Shown: piece by piece, positions 1-8,448 of the stretch | How the letters are laid out: every line of letters starts with the position of its first letter | Numbering within the stretch: the stretch's first letter is position 1 | NCBI GenBank assembly: GCA_902572475.1 | Contig: CACGGB010000005.1 | Span: forward strand, 1 to 50,414 | Direction of reading: 5' to 3' | Source: an uncultured Pelagibacteraceae bacterium | GTDB taxonomy: Bacteria > Pseudomonadota > Alphaproteobacteria > Pelagibacterales > Pelagibacteraceae | DNA: 50,414 nt | Translations under genes and position numbers: made by a program | Notes under the pieces: generated by a model | Seen by the model: only the letters and a program-made list of their open reading frames with translations | Databases searched by the model: none | Told to the model about the DNA's origin: nothing

Positions 1-1179
1 CCAAATGTATTATACGTTTCTGCAAAAAATAAAAAAAGAAAGAGAAGTTTTAATATTCCCCAAAAAAAGTGGTTAAATAATTATTTAGACTCAACAAAAA
101 AAAATGATATTGATCTTATAATAGAATTAATTGGAGGATCAGAAGGCCCTGCTAAAAAACTTGTATTCAATGCATTAAAAAACAGGAAACACGTCGTTAC
201 AGCTAATAAAGCCTTAATTGCAAAATATGGTGATCAATTAGCTGAGATTGCAGAAAAAAATAAAGTTAACTTAGAGTTTGAAGCTTCTGTTTGTGGAGGA
301 GTTCCTATTATAAGATCTATAAAAGAAGGACTTATAGCAAATAGAATTCAAAAAATTTATGGAATTTTTAATGGTACATCAAATTATATTCTCTCTTCAA
401 TGGATCAAGATCATAAGAATTTTTTAGATGTTTTAAATAAAGCTCAAAAACTTGGTTACGCTGAAACTAACCCAGCCTCAGATTTGAATGGAGATGATGT
501 CGCTGCAAAACTAAAGATACTATCATCTTTATGCTTTAATTCTTATCTTAATAATAATATTCATGTTGAGGGAATTAAAAATATCGATAAAGAAGACATC
601 GATAATGCAAATAAACTTGGATATAAAATAAAACTTCTAGGATACGCAGAATTAATAAATAATAATATTTTTCAAAGAGTACATCCAACACTTATCAAAA
701 CAAGCTCCTATATAGCAGGTATCGATGGAGTGCTTAATGCTGTTATTGTTGATGGCTCACCAGTTGGTCAAAGTATAATACAAGGAGAGGGGGCTGGTCC
801 AACAGCTACTACATCTGCTTTGGTTTCAGACATTTCGTCGATTTTGAGAGGAAATATAAAATTTCCTTTCTCGATTTCCAATAAAAAAAGAAAAAAACTT
901 CAATTTAAAAATATATCTGAAAGATCTTTTTCTGCTTATTTAAGATTCGAAGTTGCAGATAGACCTGGAGTTTTATCAAAAATTACAAATATTTTTTCAA
1001 AAAATAAAGTTTCAATTAAAAGATTAATTCAAAATCCAAATAAAAAAAAAGGAACATCATCAATTGTTATTGTTACACATGCTTCTAAAGATAAATCCTA
1101 CACTAAAATCGTAAATCAAATCGATAAAAAAAATTTTATATTTAATAAATCAAAATTGATACGTATCGATGATAATTAA
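1..1179 (+). CDS. hom: Homoserine dehydrogenase (5' end outside window)
   Basis: Reduces aspartate semialdehyde to homoserine in the threonine/methionine branch. The reading frame is open from base 1, so the start and most of the N-terminal NAD(P)-binding fold are off the window. Visible are the end of that fold with the family motif VTANKALIA (about base 197), the catalytic-domain segment GIFNGTSNYIL (about base 361), and a C-terminal ACT domain containing DRPGVLSKI (about 960-1150), the usual allosteric domain. The stop TAA (1177-1179) overlaps the next ATG by one base, suggesting translational coupling with glpX. The hom-glpX-recJ order is common in Alphaproteobacteria. Confident identification; only the 5' truncation limits it. 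Confidence 0.95.
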   Translation, partial: PNVLYVSAKNKKRKRSFNIPQKKWLNNYLDSTKKNDIDLIIELIGGSEGPAKKLVFNALKNRKHVVTANKALIAKYGDQLAEIAEKNKVNLEFEASVCGGVPIIRSIKEGLIANRIQKIYGIFNGTSNYILSSMDQDHKNFLDVLNKAQKLGYAETNPASDLNGDDVAAKLKILSSLCFNSYLNNNIHVEGIKNIDKEDIDNANKLGYKIKLLGYAELINNNIFQRVHPTLIKTSSYIAGIDGVLNAVIVDGSPVGQSIIQGEGAGPTATTSALVSDISSILRGNIKFPFSISNKKRKKLQFKNISERSFSAYLRFEVADRPGVLSKITNIFSKNKVSIKRLIQNPNKKKGTSSIVIVTHASKDKSYTKIVNQIDKKNFIFNKSKLIRIDDN

Positions 1180-2120
1180 TGTCTATAGATTCTAAATTTC
1201 TAAATTTATTTATTAAAGCAACAGAAAAAGCTGCTATAGGAGCCTCTAAATTTATCGGAAAGAATGATAAAATAGCTGCAGATAAAGGAGCGGTTGACCC
1301 GATGAGAAGAGAATTAAATAAGATAAATATGGAGGGAACAATAGTTATTGGAGAAGGGGAAATGGACGAAGCACCAATGCTATATATTGGAGAAAGACTT
1401 GGAACTTTGAACGGACCTAAATTCGATATAGCTGTTGATCCTTTAGAGGGAACAAAATTTACAGCAAATAACCAACCTAATGCTTTTTCTGTTCTTGCTG
1501 TTTCAAAAAAAGGAGATCTGTTATCTGCTCCCGATACCTATATGGAAAAAATTATAATCGGTCCAAATTTACCTAAAAATCTATTAGATATTGATAATGG
1601 AGTTGAAAAAAATATTAAATTATTGGCTGAAGCAACTAATAAAGATATTTCAAAAATTAATGCATGCGTTATGAAAAGACCAAGACATGACAAAATAATA
1701 GAAATACTTTCAAACATGAGAGTTAATATAAACTACATAACTGATGGAGATATTGCAGGAGCTTTGAGTGTAATTGGGAAAAATCCGAAAAATGATATTT
1801 ATTATAGCACAGGAGGTGGACCTGAGGGAGTTCTAGCAGCTGCAGCATTATCTTGTTTTGGAGGACAAATTCAAGGACGTCTTGTTTTAAATGAAGAAGA
1901 AAAAATTAGGGCAAAAAAATTAGGAATTAAAGATTTCAATAAAAAATATAACATAGATGACATGATTAAAGGTGATATTATATTTTGTGCCACAGGTGTT
2001 ACAGATGGGGATTTGGCAAAAGGTGTTAAAGATCTCGGCAACGAATATGAGGTCACCACATTTGCATTACACAAAAGTAAAAAAATAAATAAAATAATTA
2101 CAAATATATATAATAAATGA
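1179..2120 (+). CDS. glpX: Class II fructose-1,6-bisphosphatase GlpX
   Basis: Hydrolyses fructose-1,6-bisphosphate to fructose-6-phosphate for gluconeogenesis in the cytoplasm. At 313 residues it has the usual length for the family. It carries the metal-binding segments GEGEMDEAPMLYIGE (about residues 59-73) and AVDPLEGTKF (about 86-95), and the late motif GGGPEGVLAAAAL. The start overlaps the hom stop by one base and its stop shares four bases (ATGA) with the recJ start, so the three genes are probably one transcript. No class I FBPase is seen here. Confidence 0.95.
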   Translation: MSIDSKFLNLFIKATEKAAIGASKFIGKNDKIAADKGAVDPMRRELNKINMEGTIVIGEGEMDEAPMLYIGERLGTLNGPKFDIAVDPLEGTKFTANNQPNAFSVLAVSKKGDLLSAPDTYMEKIIIGPNLPKNLLDIDNGVEKNIKLLAEATNKDISKINACVMKRPRHDKIIEILSNMRVNINYITDGDIAGALSVIGKNPKNDIYYSTGGGPEGVLAAAALSCFGGQIQGRLVLNEEEKIRAKKLGIKDFNKKYNIDDMIKGDIIFCATGVTDGDLAKGVKDLGNEYEVTTFALHKSKKINKIITNIYNK

Positions 2121-3904
2121 TTTCAAATTCAGTAAGTAATAAAAACTGGGTTTTTAGAAAATACAACGAACAAGATCTTTTATTTTATAAAGAAAATTAC
2201 TCGTTAGACGAAATAACATCAAAGCTTTTATCAATTAGAAATATTAAAAAAGAGGAAGTTCAAGCTTTTTTAAGCCCTTCTATAAAGAATTTTTTACCTA
2301 ATCCCGAAATAATTAACGATATGCAAAAATCTACGAAAAGGACCGCTAATGCAATTTCACAAAATCATAAAATTGGAATTTTTGGTGATTATGATGTAGA
2401 TGGTGCTTCAGCAACAGCATTACTTGCAAATTTTTTTAATTCAATAAATGTTCCATATGAAATTTATATACCAGACAGAAAAAAAGAGGGTTACGGGCCT
2501 TCTGCAGAGTCTTTTAAAAAACTAATTGATAATGGAGCTAAATTAATAATTACAGTAGACTGTGGAACACTTTCCTTTAAAGCAATTGAATATGCTTCTA
2601 ATAATAAAACTGATGTAATTGTTCTTGACCACCACCAATCAGAAATTAATTTACCTAAGGCCTACTCCGTAGTCAATCCAAATAGATTAGACGATAAGTC
2701 TAAATTGAATTATTTGTGTGCAGCTGGAGTAACTTTTATGTTTTTAATTGCTTTAAATAAAGAATTAAGATCAAACAATTGGTTTTTTAAAACAAAAGTA
2801 ATTGAGCCAAATTTACTGGAATATCTAGATTTAGTTGCTTTAGGAACTATTTGTGATGTAGTTCCTTTAGTTGGTCTAAACAGAGCAATTGTTTCACAAG
2901 GATTAAAGATTTTAAATTCGAAAAAAAATTTAGGGTTAAAAACGTTATTTGATATTTGTGATATTCGAACTAAACCAAATGTTTACCATATCGGTTATCA
3001 ATTAGGACCAAGAATTAATGCAGGAGGTAGGGTAGGAAAATCTTCTCATGGAGCAAATTTATTAATTAGTAATAACCCAAAAGATGCTTTTAAGATTGCT
3101 TCCGAATTAGATCATTTTAATAAAGAGAGGCAAATTTTAGAAAAAGACGTAATGGACAAAATTTTGAATGTTTTAGGGAATGAAATAAATGAGCCGGTAA
3201 TTATCATTTATGGTAAAAATTGGCATGAAGGTGTAATTGGAATAGTAGCATCTAGAATTAAAGATAAATACAATAAACCAGTAATAATAATTTCATTAAA
3301 CGATAATGGGATTGGAAAAGCATCTGCTAGGTCCATTGTTGGATTTGATATTGGTTCAGTAATTATTTCTGCCGTTCAAGAAAATATTTTAATAAAAGGT
3401 GGGGGGCATAAAATGGCAGGAGGATTTACAATTGAAATTAGCAATTTTGAAAAATTTAAAAGCTTTATTCTTAGTAAATTTAAGAAACTGAGTAATAGTA
3501 TTTCCAATATTAAAACTTTATATTTAGACAGTGTAATAGCTCCAACTGCCTTAAATCTTCAATTTTATAATAAAGTTAATGCGCTTGCTCCTTTTGGATC
3601 TGGAAATCCTGAGCCAAAGTTTGTTTTGGAGAATATGAAGTCTGTTAATAATAAGATTATTAAAGATAAACATATAAAATCAGTTTTAGTCGGATTAGAT
3701 GGATCAACAATCAAATCAATGGCATTTAACTGCGTCGAAAACGAAATTGGAGTACATTTACTTAAAAAAGATAAAAAATTATTTAATATTGCGGGTAAAT
3801 TATCCTTGAACGAGTGGCAGGGGCAATCAAATGTGGAGTTTATTATCGATGATATTTCTGTTAATAAGAAACTCAAAAATACGGTCCCATCGTCTATCGG
3901 TTAG
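2117..3904 (+). CDS. recJ: Single-stranded-DNA exonuclease RecJ
   Basis: 5'-3' single-strand exonuclease of recombination and mismatch repair. At 595 residues it is full length for RecJ. DHH-family motifs are clear: FGDYDVDG (about residues 89-96), the DHH motif in VLDHHQ (about 171-176) and, in the DHHA1 part, KGGGHKMAGGF (about 428-438). The start overlaps glpX by four bases. The 3' end is unusual: the last seven sense codons and the TAG stop (3902-3904) lie inside the tRNA-Glu gene that begins at 3883, so the C-terminal VPSSIG is encoded by the tRNA acceptor and D-arm. RNase P cleavage at the tRNA 5' end would remove the recJ stop codon from the message. Confidence 0.95.
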   Translation: MISNSVSNKNWVFRKYNEQDLLFYKENYSLDEITSKLLSIRNIKKEEVQAFLSPSIKNFLPNPEIINDMQKSTKRTANAISQNHKIGIFGDYDVDGASATALLANFFNSINVPYEIYIPDRKKEGYGPSAESFKKLIDNGAKLIITVDCGTLSFKAIEYASNNKTDVIVLDHHQSEINLPKAYSVVNPNRLDDKSKLNYLCAAGVTFMFLIALNKELRSNNWFFKTKVIEPNLLEYLDLVALGTICDVVPLVGLNRAIVSQGLKILNSKKNLGLKTLFDICDIRTKPNVYHIGYQLGPRINAGGRVGKSSHGANLLISNNPKDAFKIASELDHFNKERQILEKDVMDKILNVLGNEINEPVIIIYGKNWHEGVIGIVASRIKDKYNKPVIIISLNDNGIGKASARSIVGFDIGSVIISAVQENILIKGGGHKMAGGFTIEISNFEKFKSFILSKFKKLSNSISNIKTLYLDSVIAPTALNLQFYNKVNALAPFGSGNPEPKFVLENMKSVNNKIIKDKHIKSVLVGLDGSTIKSMAFNCVENEIGVHLLKKDKKLFNIAGKLSLNEWQGQSNVEFIIDDISVNKKLKNTVPSSIG

Positions 3905-3957
3905 GACAGTTGGTTTTCATCCAACAAAGAGGGGTTCGATTCCCCTTGGGACCGCCA
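3883..3957 (+). tRNA. tRNA-Glu (anticodon UUC)
   Basis: The acceptor strands GGTCCCA and TGGGACC pair fully. The anticodon stem is GTTGG/CCAAC (3909-3913 and 3921-3925) with the seven-base loop TTTTCAT, giving anticodon TTC at 3916-3918. The T-arm contains GGTTCGATTCC, the discriminator base is G, and CCA is encoded at 3955-3957. The first 22 bases overlap the recJ end and a coding start follows 6 bases after CCA. Confidence 0.97.
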
Positions 3958-3963
3958 AAAAAA

Positions 3964-4920
3964 ATGCATAAAGTAGCAATTATAGAAAAAATTCACCAAG
4001 ACGGAATAAATTTATTAAAAAATAATTCAGCGTTTGAATTTGAAATAATCGAAGATGCTTCTGAAGAAAATTTAATAAAAGTACTACCTAATTTTGATGC
4101 TTGCACACTTAGGGTTTCAAAATTAAATGAAAAAATTCTATCTAAATGTAAAAATTTAAAGGTTATATCTAGACATGGTGTTGGATATGATAATGTCGAT
4201 TTAAATTATATTAAAAAAAACAAAATAACTTTATTAATAACCGCTACTGCGAATGCAGTGGCTGTAGCAGAACATGTAATTTACATGATGCTATCAATAT
4301 CTAAAAGTATTAATCAATATGACCAGGAAGTTAGAATTGGAAATTTTAAAAAAAATGCGTCTACTATTACTACTTTAGAACTTTTTAAAAAAGAGATTCT
4401 AATAGTTGGATTTGGAAGGATAGGTCAAAGTTTAATCAAAAGATGTAAAGGTTTCGAGATGAAAGTAAAAGTATTTGATCCTTTTGTTAATAAAGAGACT
4501 ATTGAAAGATTTGGAGGACAAAAAATTGAAAATCTCGATGATGGATTAAAATTTTGTGACTATGTTTCTTTACATGTTCCGTTAAATGAAAAAACTAAAA
4601 ATTTAATTGATTATTCTAAACTTAAGAATATGAAAAGAGAAGTAATTGTAATCAATACTGCAAGAGGTGGAATTATCAACGAAAACGATTTAGATAAGGC
4701 ATTGAGAGAGAATATAATTTTTGGAGCAGGGTTAGATGTTTTTGAAAAGGAGCCTATAGATAAATCCCATCCTCTATTATCAAATAAAAAAGTCTTATTA
4801 AGTCCGCATTCAGCAACATTTACAAATGAGTGTAAATCTAGAATGTCTTTAGAGACTACTAAAAATATAATTGATTTTTTTGAGAATAAGATTGATAAAT
4901 CTATGATTGTAAAATTATGA
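3964..4920 (+). CDS. D-2-hydroxyacid dehydrogenase (phosphoglycerate dehydrogenase-like)
   Basis: NAD-dependent 2-hydroxyacid/2-oxoacid oxidoreductase of the D-isomer-specific family, 318 residues with no ACT domain. It shows the nucleotide-binding GFGRIGQ (about residues 150-156), the substrate arginine in NTARGG, the glutamate in FEKEP and the catalytic histidine in LSPHSA near the C-terminus. The true substrate cannot be told; SerA-like or hydroxypyruvate-type activity is possible. The frame stays open upstream to 3910, but those 18 codons are the tRNA-Glu sequence, so I start at ATG 3964. No Shine-Dalgarno is visible: only six A separate the tRNA CCA from ATG. The stop overlaps the next gene by four bases. 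Confidence 0.85.
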   Translation: MHKVAIIEKIHQDGINLLKNNSAFEFEIIEDASEENLIKVLPNFDACTLRVSKLNEKILSKCKNLKVISRHGVGYDNVDLNYIKKNKITLLITATANAVAVAEHVIYMMLSISKSINQYDQEVRIGNFKKNASTITTLELFKKEILIVGFGRIGQSLIKRCKGFEMKVKVFDPFVNKETIERFGGQKIENLDDGLKFCDYVSLHVPLNEKTKNLIDYSKLKNMKREVIVINTARGGIINENDLDKALRENIIFGAGLDVFEKEPIDKSHPLLSNKKVLLSPHSATFTNECKSRMSLETTKNIIDFFENKIDKSMIVKL

Positions 4921-5426
4921 TAGACATAAGTAGAAAATTAAAAAACTTTGGTCCATTAGAAGCATTAGTATTAAGTTCTATAACATATGTAGTTGTAATG
5001 TTATTATGGACGGCTTCTACCAGATCAGAAGTAATACAAAAAGCAAACGATATAAAATCTAATCACAAATCAGTTGTCGATTTTATAAATAATGAGGTAA
5101 ATACTTGTAGCTCGAATGTTGAGAGCCTAACATCTTGGGGAGAGAAATGTAATTCTGTTTGGACCTCTGATAAAATCGTAAGTTATGTGTTATCGAACAT
5201 AGATTTAAAAAACCCATATTCAATTAATAAACCCTTAATACAAACCTCTCAAGATCCTAGAATTCAGGCTGAAGGAAAAGCAGGTCAATCTACAGACAAA
5301 GGTATAATTTTCGTTTCCTCAAATAATTTTGAGTCAGAAGCGGGATCCGAATGGGTAGTTGGTACTTGTATTAAGTCACCATGCGTAGCTGCTGGTAATA
5401 ATGAATTAGTCTCGGTATACCGTTAA
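4917..5426 (+). CDS. Hypothetical membrane-anchored protein with four cysteines
   Basis: I do not recognise this 169-residue protein. It has a short polar N-terminus, one hydrophobic segment (about residues 14-32), a helical stretch, and a mainly polar C-terminal domain with four cysteines (about residues 62, 77, 150 and 155), which would suit two disulfides outside the membrane. A single N-terminal membrane helix followed by a long amphipathic helix recalls type IV pilin-like proteins, but there is no canonical prepilin cleavage site with glutamate at +5, so this is only a guess. The start overlaps the upstream dehydrogenase stop (ATGA), implying coupled translation. The stop overlaps the convergent iolE stop by two bases. 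Confidence 0.6.
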   Translation: MIDISRKLKNFGPLEALVLSSITYVVVMLLWTASTRSEVIQKANDIKSNHKSVVDFINNEVNTCSSNVESLTSWGEKCNSVWTSDKIVSYVLSNIDLKNPYSINKPLIQTSQDPRIQAEGKAGQSTDKGIIFVSSNNFESEAGSEWVVGTCIKSPCVAAGNNELVSVYR

Positions 5427-6322
5427 CTAATAATTTCGAAACCACATTGTTTTGCAGTTTTGTTCAAATAATTGAAGCCAATTTTTGCATATTCAAATGG
5501 ATTTGCTTTAGCAGGATCTTGTTCAGCTTCTACTACAAGCCATCCTGAATAATTTTTTTTCTTCAAAGCATTTAAGAAAGGAATGTAATTAATACATCCG
5601 TCACCTGGTACAGTGAATGCTCCATCTAAAAATGCTTGTCTAAATGTTGCATCATTTCTCAGTGATTTTTCTAAAATATCTTTTCTAATGTCTTTGCAAT
5701 GAATGTGAATTATTCGTTCGTAAAAATTTTCTACTAATTTAATAGAGTCACCTTGAGCAAACAACATATGACCAGTATCTACTAATAGTTTAACTGTATC
5801 CTTTGTATTTTCTATAAGTCTAGAAGTATCTTCCTCAGTTTCTATTATAGTTCCCATGTGATGATGATAAGCTAGTGGCATATTTTCATCTATCATCATT
5901 TTACTAATTTCATTTATTGAATAAATAAATCTATTCCAATCATCTTTATCTAATTTGGGCCTTTTTGATAACGGTGTTATAGGATCTCCTTGGACGGAGT
6001 CTGTAACCTCAGCAAAAACCATGCAAGGTGCTTCACAATCTTTGAATAATTTAAGTTGTTTTTGCATAAGTTTAAATTCTTCTTTAGGAGATCTTTTTAA
6101 TAGTTGAGCTCCATACCAACCTGAACATAATTTAAGGTTCTCTTTTTGAAGTTTAGGAATAAGTTCTTTCGAATTCATTGGAAATTTTCCGCCGGACTCA
6201 ATTCCAGTAAAACCTGCCATACTTGCTTCTTTTAAACATTGTTCCAATGGAGTTTTTCCACCTAATTCAGGCATATCGTCGTTACTCCATGCAATGGGTG
6301 CTATTCCTAATCTTATCGACAT
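5423..6322 (-). CDS. iolE: Inosose dehydratase (2-keto-myo-inositol dehydratase)
   Basis: Dehydrates 2-keto-myo-inositol to the diketone used by IolD, the second step of myo-inositol breakdown. The 299-residue protein belongs to the xylose-isomerase-like TIM-barrel family. Recognisable IolE segments are GIAPIAWSNDDMPELGG at the N-terminus, YHHHMGT (about residue 148) and VDTGHMLFAQGD. A longer in-frame start exists at 6433, but its extra 37 residues would overlap iolG on the other strand and do not look like the family, so I use ATG at 6320-6322. It is divergent from iolG across 57 bases. Confidence 0.92.
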   Translation of the reverse strand: MSIRLGIAPIAWSNDDMPELGGKTPLEQCLKEASMAGFTGIESGGKFPMNSKELIPKLQKENLKLCSGWYGAQLLKRSPKEEFKLMQKQLKLFKDCEAPCMVFAEVTDSVQGDPITPLSKRPKLDKDDWNRFIYSINEISKMMIDENMPLAYHHHMGTIIETEEDTSRLIENTKDTVKLLVDTGHMLFAQGDSIKLVENFYERIIHIHCKDIRKDILEKSLRNDATFRQAFLDGAFTVPGDGCINYIPFLNALKKKNYSGWLVVEAEQDPAKANPFEYAKIGFNYLNKTAKQCGFEIIS

Positions 6323-6357
6323 AGTTTTAAGAAAGTAATAATATTTTATATTAAAAA

Positions 6358-6368
6358 TAATTAACTTA
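6358..6368. promoter_or_regulatory. Candidate shared element in iolE/iolG divergent promoter
   Basis: The 57-base gap between the divergent iolE and iolG starts contains TAATTAACTTA. The same 11-mer occurs at 14305-14315, in the other divergent gap of the locus (iolD / aldehyde dehydrogenase). It could be a regulator site, but 11 bases of A/T-rich sequence can recur by chance. Confidence 0.25.
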
Positions 6369-6379
6369 CAAAAGAATTT

Positions 6380-7375
6380 ATGATCAATGTAGCACTTTTG
6401 GGTTTTGGTAGAATTGGGCAAATGCATGCTCAAAATATATATCTAAATCAAACGCTTAATTTATTATATGTATATGAAAAGGTTGATAAACTTAGAAAAA
6501 AAGCTAAAAATCTCTACAACTGTATAATTGAAAAAGATTATAAAAAAATATTTTCAGACGAAAAAGTAGATATTATTTTTATTTCTAGCCCCACAAATAC
6601 TCACATCAGATTTATCGAAGAGGGCATCAAATACAATAAAACTATTTTTTGTGAAAAACCTTTAGACTTAAATATAAATAAAATTGTTAAAACTTTCAAA
6701 AAAGTTAAGAAAAATAATTCAAAGATACAGATGGGGTTTAATCGAAGATTTGATCCTAGCCACCACTCAATTAAAAAAGATTTAGATAAAGGTAAAATAG
6801 GAAGATTGGAAAAAATAATAATCACAAGTAGAGATCCAGCACCTCCTTCAAAGACTTATCTTAAATCTTCTGGAGGTATTTTCAGAGACATGATGATTCA
6901 TGATTTTGATTTATGTAGGTATTATTTAAATAATGATGAAATTTCCGAAATAAGTTCATCTGTAAGCTCATTTGAAAATTTTTACAAAAAAATCAAAGAT
7001 CATGAATTAGCTACTGTTACTATGAAATCAAAGAAAGGTGTTATATGTGTAATCACAAATTCTAGACATTGTTCTTTTGGATACGATCAAAGAGTTGAGT
7101 TATTTGGAAAAAAAGGAATGCTTTTATCAGGCAATCAAAAGAGTACGGCTACAGAGATATTTAATTCAAATCAATCCCATTCACAAAAACCTTTTTTAAA
7201 TTTTTTTATTGAACGATACAAAGAAGCTTATAATTTGCAATTGAATGAACTAATTTCTCTTCATAAAAATAGAATAAAACCTAGATCAACTTTTAAAGAT
7301 GGTTATTTTGCTTTAAAAATTGCTAATGCTGCATATCAATCTCTAAAGCAAAAAAAGGTAGTAAAATTAAAGTAA
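6380..7375 (+). CDS. iolG: Inositol 2-dehydrogenase (Gfo/Idh/MocA family)
   Basis: NAD-dependent oxidation of myo-inositol to 2-keto-myo-inositol, the first catabolic step. The 331-residue protein has the Rossmann motif GFGRIG near the N-terminus, the family lysine motif in CEKPLDL (about residue 93) and the IolG-like catalytic segment GGIFRDMMIHDFD with Asp and His (about 167-179). Its position facing iolE and just upstream of the transporter operon supports inositol as substrate. Gfo/Idh enzymes are hard to assign without context; here the context is strong. Confidence 0.85.
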   Translation: MINVALLGFGRIGQMHAQNIYLNQTLNLLYVYEKVDKLRKKAKNLYNCIIEKDYKKIFSDEKVDIIFISSPTNTHIRFIEEGIKYNKTIFCEKPLDLNINKIVKTFKKVKKNNSKIQMGFNRRFDPSHHSIKKDLDKGKIGRLEKIIITSRDPAPPSKTYLKSSGGIFRDMMIHDFDLCRYYLNNDEISEISSSVSSFENFYKKIKDHELATVTMKSKKGVICVITNSRHCSFGYDQRVELFGKKGMLLSGNQKSTATEIFNSNQSHSQKPFLNFFIERYKEAYNLQLNELISLHKNRIKPRSTFKDGYFALKIANAAYQSLKQKKVVKLK

Positions 7376-7379
7376 TTTT

Positions 7380-7408
7380 AACTACCTCTAGTTGTATGTA
7401 TTTTTTTT
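7380..7408 (+). terminator. Weak candidate terminator after iolG
   Basis: AACTA/TAGTT (7380-7384 and 7389-7393) forms a short stem with loop CCTC, followed after seven bases by eight T (7401-7408). The stem is short and A/T-rich, so this is only a possible partial stop between iolG and the binding-protein gene. Confidence 0.25.
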
Positions 7409-7463
7409 CCTTTTGTATTTTCACAAATTTTTTGTTTTAATTGCGCAAATTTAATAAACAAAT

Positions 7464-7468
7464 GAGGG
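7464..7468 (+). promoter_or_regulatory. Shine-Dalgarno site fixing the binding-protein start
   Basis: GAGGG sits 8 bases before ATG 7477, a clear ribosome binding site in a window where few genes have one. It places the start at 7477 and not at the in-frame TTG at 7441; from 7477 the protein opens directly with a signal peptide. Confidence 0.75.
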
Positions 7469-7476
7469 AAATAATC

Positions 7477-8400
7477 ATGAAAAAAGTATACTTAACTGTT
7501 GCTGCTCTAATGAGCTGGGCAATGATGTCAGTAGCTGCTCTAGCAGTAGATATTATTGTTGTGTCTCATGGACAAGCAAACGACCCTTTCTGGTCTGTTG
7601 CAAAAAATGGAGTTGATAAAGCTTGTAAAGATATGAAAGTATCTTGCAAATACACTGCTCCAGCAACATTTGACATGGTAGAGATGGCAAAACTTATTGA
7701 CAACGCTGTTTCTCAAAAACCAAAAGGTATTGTAATAACTCTTCCAGATGCTGCCGCTTTAGGTAAATCTGTTAAAGCTGCAATATCTGCAGGTATCCCA
7801 GTAATCTCTATGAATTCAGGTTCAGACGACTACATGAAACTAGGTATAAGTGCTCACGTAGGTCAAACAGAGTTTGAAGCTGGTGTAGGTGGCGGACAAA
7901 AAATGAAAGCTGCTGGTGGTAAAAAAGCACTATGTGTTAACCACGAAGTAGGTAACGTCGCTTTAGATAGAAGATGTGCTGGTTTCAAAAAAGGCTTTGG
8001 TGGATCTGTAGACATATTAGGTACATCAAATGACCCGACTGAAATTCAAAAAGCTGTAGCTGCTAAATTAGGTGGTGGATATGACACTATTCTCACTTTA
8101 GGAGCTGGTCTTGCGGGAGAAGCTGCTCTAAAAGCATTAGAGTCTGCTGGTAAAGTTGGAAGCGTTAAACTTGGTACATTTGATATGTCACCAGGTATGC
8201 TAAAAGCTGCTGCTGCTGGAAAAGTTGAGTTCTTAATTGATCAACAACAGTATCTACAAGGTTATTTACCTATAGCTATCTTTTCTCAATATATGAGATA
8301 TGGAACAATGCCAGCTGGTGTTGTTATGACAGGACCTGGTTTTGTTACTCCTAACAATGCGAAGGACGTAATAAAATGGGCTGCTCAAGGTTATAGATAA
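7477..8400 (+). CDS. Sugar/inositol ABC transporter periplasmic binding protein
   Basis: Periplasmic solute-binding protein of the ribose/fructose/inositol (CUT2) class, 307 residues. It has a signal peptide (lysines, hydrophobic core, cleavage near ALA about residues 21-23) and a type I periplasmic-binding fold with the usual opening IIVVSHGQANDPFW, the hinge segment SMNSGSDDY and a C-terminal IDQQQYLQGYLPI. Inositol as ligand is inferred from the flanking iolG, iolE and iolD. A strong Shine-Dalgarno and richer use of GGT, GCT and AAC codons than its neighbours suggest very high expression, as is usual for binding proteins in this group. A strong terminator directly follows it. Confidence 0.88.
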   Translation: MKKVYLTVAALMSWAMMSVAALAVDIIVVSHGQANDPFWSVAKNGVDKACKDMKVSCKYTAPATFDMVEMAKLIDNAVSQKPKGIVITLPDAAALGKSVKAAISAGIPVISMNSGSDDYMKLGISAHVGQTEFEAGVGGGQKMKAAGGKKALCVNHEVGNVALDRRCAGFKKGFGGSVDILGTSNDPTEIQKAVAAKLGGGYDTILTLGAGLAGEAALKALESAGKVGSVKLGTFDMSPGMLKAAAAGKVEFLIDQQQYLQGYLPIAIFSQYMRYGTMPAGVVMTGPGFVTPNNAKDVIKWAAQGYR

Positions 8401-8410
8401 GAACAATATT

Positions 8411-8448
8411 AAAAAGGCCTAGTGAATAATCACTAGGCCTTTTTTTTT
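8411..8448 (+). terminator. Strong intrinsic terminator between binding protein and permease
   Basis: A near-ideal hairpin: core stem GGCCTAGTGA (8416-8425) pairs with TCACTAGGCC (8430-8439) around loop ATAA, flanked by A5 upstream and a run of T from 8441. It lies inside the transporter operon, 14 bases before the permease ATG, so most transcripts should stop after the binding-protein gene and only read-through would express permease and ATPase. Confidence 0.9.

Noticed and set aside
3930-3957. Search for an att-type repeat of the tRNA-Glu 3' end near the recombinase
   Set aside because: No copy of the T-arm or acceptor sequence was seen around 19800-21700 by eye.
3910-3963. Longer start for the D-2-hydroxyacid dehydrogenase
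   Set aside because: The 18 extra codons are tRNA-Glu sequence and do not resemble the family N-terminus; ATG 3964 gives a normal start.
6323-6433. Longer iolE start
   Set aside because: It would cross the divergent promoter and overlap iolG, and the extra residues do not match IolE proteins.
7441-7476. TTG start for the binding protein
   Set aside because: A Shine-Dalgarno at 7464-7468 and the signal peptide place the start at ATG 7477.
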